From an uncultured Bacteroidales bacterium (lineage in GTDB: Bacteria > Bacteroidota > Bacteroidia > Bacteroidales > Bacteroidaceae), in assembly GCA_945836755.1 (NCBI GenBank), contig CAMAMB010000002.1:33578-97577 (forward strand): a stretch of DNA of 64,000 nucleotides. The letters are read 5' to 3'. The number at the start of each line of letters is the position of its first letter. Positions within the stretch are counted from its first letter, which is position 1. The notes below the pieces were generated by a model, which saw only the letters and a program-made list of their open reading frames with translations, searched no databases and had not been told where the DNA came from. The translations under genes and the position numbers were made by a program. Shown piece after piece: positions 58,118 through 64,000 of the stretch.

Positions 58118-61100
58118 ATGCAATTAGATAGATTTATCAACCGCCCCGTGCTATCTACCGTAATCTCGGTAGTGATTGTCATACTGGGTGTATTGGGCCT
58201 GGTATCCCTTCCCATTACGCAATACCCTGATATAGCTCCTCCTACCATCGAGGTAAGCACAACCTATACGGGTGCCAATGCACAGACCGTACTTAACTCA
58301 GTGATTGCCCCCCTCGAGGAGCAAATCAATGGTGTGGAGAACATGGACTACATGACTTCCACAGCTACCAATACAGGTGCCGCCGAGATTAACATCACCT
58401 TCAAACAAGGCACCGACCCGGACATGGCTGCCGTCAATGTGCAGAACCGTGTCTCTAAGGCACAAGGCCTCCTGCCTTCTGAGGTCACACAGGTGGGTGT
58501 CATCACCCAGAAGCGCCAAAGCTCCATGCTCATCATCTTCTCCATAGTGGACGAAGCTGACAAGTATACACCTGACTTCATCGAAAACTACGCCAAGATC
58601 AACATCATCCCTCAGGTACAACGTGTGAAAGGTGTGGGCGATGCCATGGTTATGGGTGCCGACTACTCCATGCGTATCTGGCTCAACCCGGAGAAGATGG
58701 CCGAGTATCACCTCATGCCTGCCGACATCACCACCGTCCTGGCGGAGCAAAACATTGAAGCAGCCCCCGGTAGCATCGGTGAACGCGAAAACCAGACCTT
58801 CCAATACACGCTGCGTTACAAGGGACGTCTCTCCACGCCTGAAGAATTTGAGGACATGGTAATACGTTCCAACGCCGACGGTACCCTCATCAGAGTGAAA
58901 GATGTGGCCAAGGTGGAACTGGGCAGAAGCACCTACTCCTTCTCCGGTCGCGTAAACGGCCACAGGTCTGTGTCGTGTCTTGTCATGCAGATAGCCGGCT
59001 CCAACGCTACCCAGATTGTCGAAGACATTCAGGACCTGCTGAAGGAATGTGAGCAAGACCTGCCCAACGGTATGACCATCCGCGTGGCACAGAACGTCAA
59101 CGACTTCCTCTTCGCCTCTATCCATGAAGTAATCAAGACCCTCATCGAGGCCTTCATCCTCGTGTTCATCGTGGTGTTCATCTTCTTGCAAGACTTCCGC
59201 AGCACCATCATCCCGGCCATCGCCATCCCCGTCGCCTTGATTGGTACCTTCTTCATGCTCTACGCTATTGGCTTCTCAGTCAACCTGCTTACCCTCTCGG
59301 CCATGGTGCTTGCCATTGCCATTGTGGTGGACGATGCCATCGTCGTGGTCGAAGGTGTCCATGCCAAGCTGGACCAAGGCTACACCTCGTCCAAGAAAGC
59401 CTCTATCGATGCCATGCGCGAGCTCGGCGGCGCCATTGTCTCCATTACCCTGGTCATGATGGCGGTCTTCATCCCCGTAAGTTTCATGTCAGGCACAGCA
59501 GGAACATTCTACCGCCAATTCGGTCTGACCATGGCCATCGCCATCGGCTTCTCAGCTATCAACGCCCTTACCCTCTCTCCCGCCCTGTGCGCCATTCTTC
59601 TGAAGCCACACAAGAAAGAGGATGAGGCCACTCTCAAGGAACGCCTCGGCACTGCCTACAAAGCAGCCGGCCAGACCTTCCTCAACCGCTACGCAGAAGC
59701 CATCGGCCGCATACTTCACCCCTCTATCACTCTTGCCTTTGTGGTCATTGCCATCCTCGGCATGATTTTCGGCGTATACTCTTTCAGTGAGCACCCCATT
59801 CTCACCGTCATCTTCAGCATCATAGCCATTCTCGGCCTTATCGGCTTGTCGACGAAGAAGTTTATGAACTCCTTCAACGAGAGCTACGAGCGCATTCTGC
59901 AACGCTATAAGAAGTGGGTACTGAAGTTCATCCAGCGCCCCATCCTTTCCATGGGTCTGGTAGCCGCCTCAATCGCCCTCCTGATATGGCTCATGAACAT
60001 CACACCTACTGCCATGGTGCCCACAGAAGATACAGGTACCATCATGGGCTGTGTCACCATGCCGGCCGGTACTTCACAAGACCGCACCGAGGCATATCTG
60101 CAACGCGTCGACAGCCTCGTGCGCTCCGTACCCGCTGTAGAGCAGAGTACCATTATTTCCGGCTACAGCTTCATGGGCGGACAGGGTCCCTCTTACGGTT
60201 CCTTCATCGTCAAGCTCAAGGACTGGGAAGAACGTTCCATGAAAGAGAGTTCCACGGTAGTGTTCGCCAACCTCTACTTGCGCTCACGCGATGTATTCAA
60301 GGATGCGCAGGTACTCTTCTTCCAGCCACCTATGATTACCGGTTACGGTGTGTCCAATGGTTTCGCCCTCAACCTGCAGGACCGTACCGGCGGCGACCTT
60401 AACAAGTTCTATGAAGTGGCGAAGTCGTTCCTGGCAGAGCTTACCAAGCGCCCTGAAATTGAGTCGGCACAGACCAGCTTCAGCCCCAACTTCCCCGAGT
60501 TCATGATTGACATCGATGCGGCTAAATGTAAGCGCGCCGGCATCTCTCCGAGAGACATTCTGAGCACACTGCAAGGCTACTATGGTGGTCTCTACGCATC
60601 TAACTTCAACAGCTACGGTAAGATATACCGCGTCATGGTGCAGGCCGAGCGTAACGAACGCCAGAACTATGAAAGTCTCTACAAGATAAAGGTGCGCAAC
60701 GGCAGCGAGATGGCCCCCATCACGGAGTTCCTCACCATCACGCCGCACTATGGCCCTGACAACATCAACCGCTTCAACATGTATACCTCCATGGCCGTGA
60801 ATGGTAACCCTGCCTCGGGTTACACCTCCGGTCAGGCCATTAAGGCCATCGAGGAAGTGGCCAAGAGCAACCTTCCCCAAGGCTACTCGTACGAGTTCTC
60901 CGGACAGACACGCGAAGAGCAAGAGAGCTCCGGCAGCACCACAGCCATCGTCTTCGTGCTATGCTTCGTCTTCATCTATCTGCTGCTTTCTGCCCAGTAC
61001 GAGAGCTACATCCTACCGTTCGCCGTGCTCCTCTCAGTGCCCTTCGGCCTCGCAGGCTCATTTGTCTTCATACAAGGCATGGGCGCCCTCAACAGCGTAA

Positions 61101-61534
61101 TCCCCATATTCGGCGAAGCAACCAACAACATCTACGTACAGATTGCCCTTATCATGTTGATGGGTCTTCTCGCTAAGAATGCCATTCTTATTGTAGAGTT
61201 TGCCCTTGATCGCCGCAAGATGGGCATGAGCATCTCATGGGCCGCCGTACTCGGTGCCGGTGCTCGTCTGCGTCCTATCCTCATGACCTCGTTGGCCATG
61301 ATTATCGGTCTGCTACCTATGATGTTCGCCTTTGGCGTAGGTGCCAACGGCAACCGTTCGCTCGGAACAACCGCCATCGGTGGTATGTTGATAGGTATGA
61401 TTTTCCAGATTTTCATCGTGCCCGTGCTCTTTGTCATCTTCCAATATCTGCAAGAGAAGATTACCCCAATGACCTGGGGCGATATTGAAACCTCTGAGGC
61501 TGACTCTGACATCGAACAGTATACAAACAACTAA
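58118..61534 (+). CDS. efflux RND transporter permease (HAE-1 type)
   Basis: MQLDRFINRPVLSTVISVVIVILGVLGLVSLPITQYPDIAPPTIEVSTTYTGANAQTV; AIAIVVDDAIVVVE; GGQGPSYGSF; ATG at 58118. Confidence 0.96.
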   Translation: MQLDRFINRPVLSTVISVVIVILGVLGLVSLPITQYPDIAPPTIEVSTTYTGANAQTVLNSVIAPLEEQINGVENMDYMTSTATNTGAAEINITFKQGTDPDMAAVNVQNRVSKAQGLLPSEVTQVGVITQKRQSSMLIIFSIVDEADKYTPDFIENYAKINIIPQVQRVKGVGDAMVMGADYSMRIWLNPEKMAEYHLMPADITTVLAEQNIEAAPGSIGERENQTFQYTLRYKGRLSTPEEFEDMVIRSNADGTLIRVKDVAKVELGRSTYSFSGRVNGHRSVSCLVMQIAGSNATQIVEDIQDLLKECEQDLPNGMTIRVAQNVNDFLFASIHEVIKTLIEAFILVFIVVFIFLQDFRSTIIPAIAIPVALIGTFFMLYAIGFSVNLLTLSAMVLAIAIVVDDAIVVVEGVHAKLDQGYTSSKKASIDAMRELGGAIVSITLVMMAVFIPVSFMSGTAGTFYRQFGLTMAIAIGFSAINALTLSPALCAILLKPHKKEDEATLKERLGTAYKAAGQTFLNRYAEAIGRILHPSITLAFVVIAILGMIFGVYSFSEHPILTVIFSIIAILGLIGLSTKKFMNSFNESYERILQRYKKWVLKFIQRPILSMGLVAASIALLIWLMNITPTAMVPTEDTGTIMGCVTMPAGTSQDRTEAYLQRVDSLVRSVPAVEQSTIISGYSFMGGQGPSYGSFIVKLKDWEERSMKESSTVVFANLYLRSRDVFKDAQVLFFQPPMITGYGVSNGFALNLQDRTGGDLNKFYEVAKSFLAELTKRPEIESAQTSFSPNFPEFMIDIDAAKCKRAGISPRDILSTLQGYYGGLYASNFNSYGKIYRVMVQAERNERQNYESLYKIKVRNGSEMAPITEFLTITPHYGPDNINRFNMYTSMAVNGNPASGYTSGQAIKAIEEVAKSNLPQGYSYEFSGQTREEQESSGSTTAIVFVLCFVFIYLLLSAQYESYILPFAVLLSVPFGLAGSFVFIQGMGALNSVIPIFGEATNNIYVQIALIMLMGLLAKNAILIVEFALDRRKMGMSISWAAVLGAGARLRPILMTSLAMIIGLLPMMFAFGVGANGNRSLGTTAIGGMLIGMIFQIFIVPVLFVIFQYLQEKITPMTWGDIETSEADSDIEQYTNN

Positions 61535-61619
61535 GCACCGGCTACTGCTGGGGCGCTCCATGGCGAGTGCTCCAACAGGCCGAATGCTGAACGTCCTTAT
61601 CTCTACAAAACTCTCTGTA

Positions 61620-63008
61620 ATGAAAAAGACCATATATATAGTTGCGTGTACAGCTCTGCTCACCGGCTGTAAGCAATACAGCAACTACGAGCGCCCCGAA
61701 GAGCTGACACAGGGTATAGAGAAGCTATACCGCGACACCACGGCCACCTATCAGGTGGTCCAGGCCGACACCACCAACTTCGGCAACACCCCTTGGCAGA
61801 AGGTCTTTACCGATGCCAAGCTGCAAAGCCTCATCCGGAAGGCTTTAGAAAACAACCTCAACCTCCAAAGCACTGAGCTCAACATTGAGCAGAGCAAACA
61901 AGCTCTCAAGATAGCGAGACTGGCCTATCTGCCAAGCCTCACCCTTGGCGGACAAGGCACTGCTACCAGCTGGGACTACGGCAAGGCCACTCAGACATAC
62001 AGCTTCCCCCTCACTGCCTCCTGGCAAATTGGTGCTCTCGGCAGCAAGCGGAACATCAAGAAGCAGGCACAGGCCAATTTGGAGTACACCAAAGAATATC
62101 GGCAGGCAGTGCGCACCAGCCTCATAGCCGGCGTGGCCAACCTCTACTACACACTGCAGATGCTCGACGAGCAGCTCAAGACCACCAAAGAGACCGTAGA
62201 AATCTGGAAGGAGAACGTGCGTGTCATGGAAGCCATGAAAGTGGGCGGCATGACTACAGAAGCCGCTGTAGGTCAGGCGCGCGCCAACTACTACCAGCTC
62301 GAAGCCTCCATCCCCGTGCTTGAAGAGAACATACGCCAAGCCGAAAACAGCCTCTGCACCCTGCTGGCCGAGCCGGCCCACCCCATCGAGAGAAACGCCT
62401 TCGCGGCTGATGGCTTCCCCGCAAGCTACTCCACGGGCATTCCGCTCCAGCTCCTCGCCAATCGCCCCGACGTGCGGGCGGCTGAAGCCCAGATTGCGGC
62501 ATCGTTCTACAACATCAACGTTGCCCGCAGCAGTTTCTATCCTTCCCTGACCATCACCGGCCAGGCTGCATGGACCAATAACTATGGGCTCATCGTCAAC
62601 CCCGGTAAGATACTTGCCTCAGCCATTGCCTCCTTCTCTCAGACCCTCTTCGCCAACGGACAGCTGACCGCCCAGCTGAAGGTCTCGAAGTTGCAATATG
62701 AGAATACGCTGCTCCAGTTCAAGAACACACTGCTCAATGCAGGCAACGAAGTGAGCAACGCACTGTCAGCCTATCAGTCCGCACAGCTTCAGGAGACAGC
62801 CAGAGAGAAGCAGGTCGAACAGCTCAATCATACGCTCGAGCAGACACAGATGCTCTTCACACACACCAACCAGACCACCTATCTCGAAGTGCTGACAGCA
62901 CAACAAAGCCTCATCCAGGCACAGCTCAACCTTATCTCTGTACGATTTGACAAGGTGCAGGCCGGCATCAACCTCTATCAGGCCCTCGGCGGAGGCAGAG
63001 AGAAATAA
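61620..63008 (+). CDS. TolC-family outer membrane efflux lipoprotein
   Basis: MKKTIYIVACTALLTGCKQY lipobox; LIRKALENNLNLQSTELNIEQSKQALKIARLAYLPSLTL; LLANRPDVRAAEAQIAASFYNINVARSSFYPSLTITG. Confidence 0.94.
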   Translation: MKKTIYIVACTALLTGCKQYSNYERPEELTQGIEKLYRDTTATYQVVQADTTNFGNTPWQKVFTDAKLQSLIRKALENNLNLQSTELNIEQSKQALKIARLAYLPSLTLGGQGTATSWDYGKATQTYSFPLTASWQIGALGSKRNIKKQAQANLEYTKEYRQAVRTSLIAGVANLYYTLQMLDEQLKTTKETVEIWKENVRVMEAMKVGGMTTEAAVGQARANYYQLEASIPVLEENIRQAENSLCTLLAEPAHPIERNAFAADGFPASYSTGIPLQLLANRPDVRAAEAQIAASFYNINVARSSFYPSLTITGQAAWTNNYGLIVNPGKILASAIASFSQTLFANGQLTAQLKVSKLQYENTLLQFKNTLLNAGNEVSNALSAYQSAQLQETAREKQVEQLNHTLEQTQMLFTHTNQTTYLEVLTAQQSLIQAQLNLISVRFDKVQAGINLYQALGGGREK

Positions 63009-63029
63009 TCACCTAATACCCCTACTCAC

Positions 63030-63815
63030 ATGATAAGCCCGTTAGCATACATCCACCCCGAAGCCAAGTTAGGAGCCAACGTTGAGGTAGCTCCCTTCGC
63101 CTACATAGAGAAGGACGTGGTCATCGGCGACAACTGCATCATCGAACCTCACGCCTCCATCCTCAACGGCACCACCATCGGTTCCGGCAACCATATCTAC
63201 CACAATGCCGTCATCGGCGCCAAGCCACAGGACTTCCATTACGTGGAAGGCGAACCCACCCACGTAGTGATAGGCAACGACAACCAAATACGTGAGAATG
63301 TGGTCATTGCAGGCGGCACAAAGCCCGAGACAGCCACCATCATCGGCGATGGCAACTTCATCATGGACCGCGTACACATCTGCCACGACGTCACCATCAA
63401 CAACAAGTGTGTCATCGGCATTGGCAGCTGCATCGCAGGTGAGAGCGAGATACACGACTGCGCCATCCTCAGCAACGGCGTAGTCATCCAGGCCCATGTG
63501 CGCGTAGGTCTGTTCTCCCTGATACAGAGCGGATGCCGTGTCTCCAAAGACGTGCCCCCCTACATTATTCTCGGAGGCAACCCCGCCGCTTACCACGGTG
63601 TCAACAGCGTAGTGCTGCGCCACTTCCATACCACAGACCGCATCCTGCGCCACATTGCCAACACCTTCCGCATCATCTACACCGGCAACTTCAGCCTCGA
63701 AGATGCCGTCATCAAGATACCCGAACAAATTCCCATGAGCGCAGAGATTGAAAACATTCTCACCTTCATCAGCCAGGCCAAACAGGGAATTGTACGCCAT
63801 ATCGAAGAAAAATGA
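63030..63815 (+). CDS. lpxA: acyl-ACP--UDP-N-acetylglucosamine O-acyltransferase (LpxA-like)
   Basis: Hexapeptide repeats; NHIYHNAVIGAKPQDFHYVEGEPTHVVIGNDNQIREN; FIMDRVHICHDV (catalytic His region); DVPPYIILGGNPAAYHGVN. Confidence 0.85.
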   Translation: MISPLAYIHPEAKLGANVEVAPFAYIEKDVVIGDNCIIEPHASILNGTTIGSGNHIYHNAVIGAKPQDFHYVEGEPTHVVIGNDNQIRENVVIAGGTKPETATIIGDGNFIMDRVHICHDVTINNKCVIGIGSCIAGESEIHDCAILSNGVVIQAHVRVGLFSLIQSGCRVSKDVPPYIILGGNPAAYHGVNSVVLRHFHTTDRILRHIANTFRIIYTGNFSLEDAVIKIPEQIPMSAEIENILTFISQAKQGIVRHIEEK

Positions 63816-63835
63816 TGAAATAATCCCTGCAAGGA

Positions 63836-63866
63836 TTTGCCGGTTAAAATAAAAGGTATATCTTTG
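63836..63866 (+). promoter_or_regulatory. promoter of the tRNA-Ser gene
   Basis: TTTG (63836-63839), 19 nt, TATCTTTG (63859-63866). Confidence 0.8.
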
Positions 63867-63911
63867 CACCGCAATTCGGGAGATACCCTCCCCCGGAGTT
63901 GATTATAAAAC

Positions 63912-63999
63912 GGAAGTTTGGGTGAGTGGCTGAAACCACCAGTTTGCTAAACTGACGTACGGGTTTACCGTACCGGGGGTTCGAATCCCCCAGCTTCCG
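63912..63999 (+). tRNA. tRNA-Ser (anticodon GCT)
   Basis: Acceptor GGAAGTT/AGCTTCC with discriminator G; anticodon arm CAGTTTGCTAAACTG; long variable arm; T arm GGGGGTTCGAATCCCCC. Confidence 0.96.
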
Positions 64000-64000
64000 C

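Noticed and set aside
58298-59191. 297-aa - strand ORF (and 60284-60922)
   Set aside because: Antisense shadow of the RND permease.
63069-63869. 266-aa - strand ORF rich in V/D/A
   Set aside because: Antisense shadow of the lpxA-like gene.

Overview
Annotation by eye from raw sequence plus the supplied ORF track; no searches were run. The window looks like ordinary chromosome of a moderately GC-rich Bacteroidales bacterium. Evidence: TTTG-N~19-TAnnTTTG type promoters, PCMD, DUF1573, DUF3667 and Wzi-type families, and metabolic and housekeeping genes. Genes recognised include a HEXXH metalloprotease (truncated at the left edge), rRNA methyltransferases (RlmD/RumA type, RlmN), mutY, a mannose-1-P guanylyltransferase, ruvC, a YgiQ radical-SAM protein read in frame into a Wzi-like outer-membrane protein, glyA, an L-rhamnose mutarotase, a BamA/TamA-like protein, thiE and thiC, a putative polar-lipid head-group cluster, pdxA, a SPOR lipoprotein, a YtxH/holin-like trio, gdhA, glnS, recQ, a class III fbp, sdaA, a 1317-aa GT-GT-DUF4922-SpoIID fusion, mltG, panD/panC, an RND efflux operon, an lpxA-like gene and a tRNA-Ser(GCU). 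No prophage, transposase, CRISPR array or rRNA was seen. The most unusual signals are: (1) several intergenic arrays of unrelated sequence that share a 21-22 bp period, including a two-module repeat found at two loci with one module inverted relative to the other; (2) the uninterrupted YgiQ-Wzi frame; (3) the four-part GT/HIT-like/SpoIID protein next to mltG with no visible signal peptide; (4) the NTP-transferase/ATP-grasp/CDP-alcohol transferase/flippase-like/HAD cluster; (5) a dyad overlapping the predicted RND-efflux promoter.
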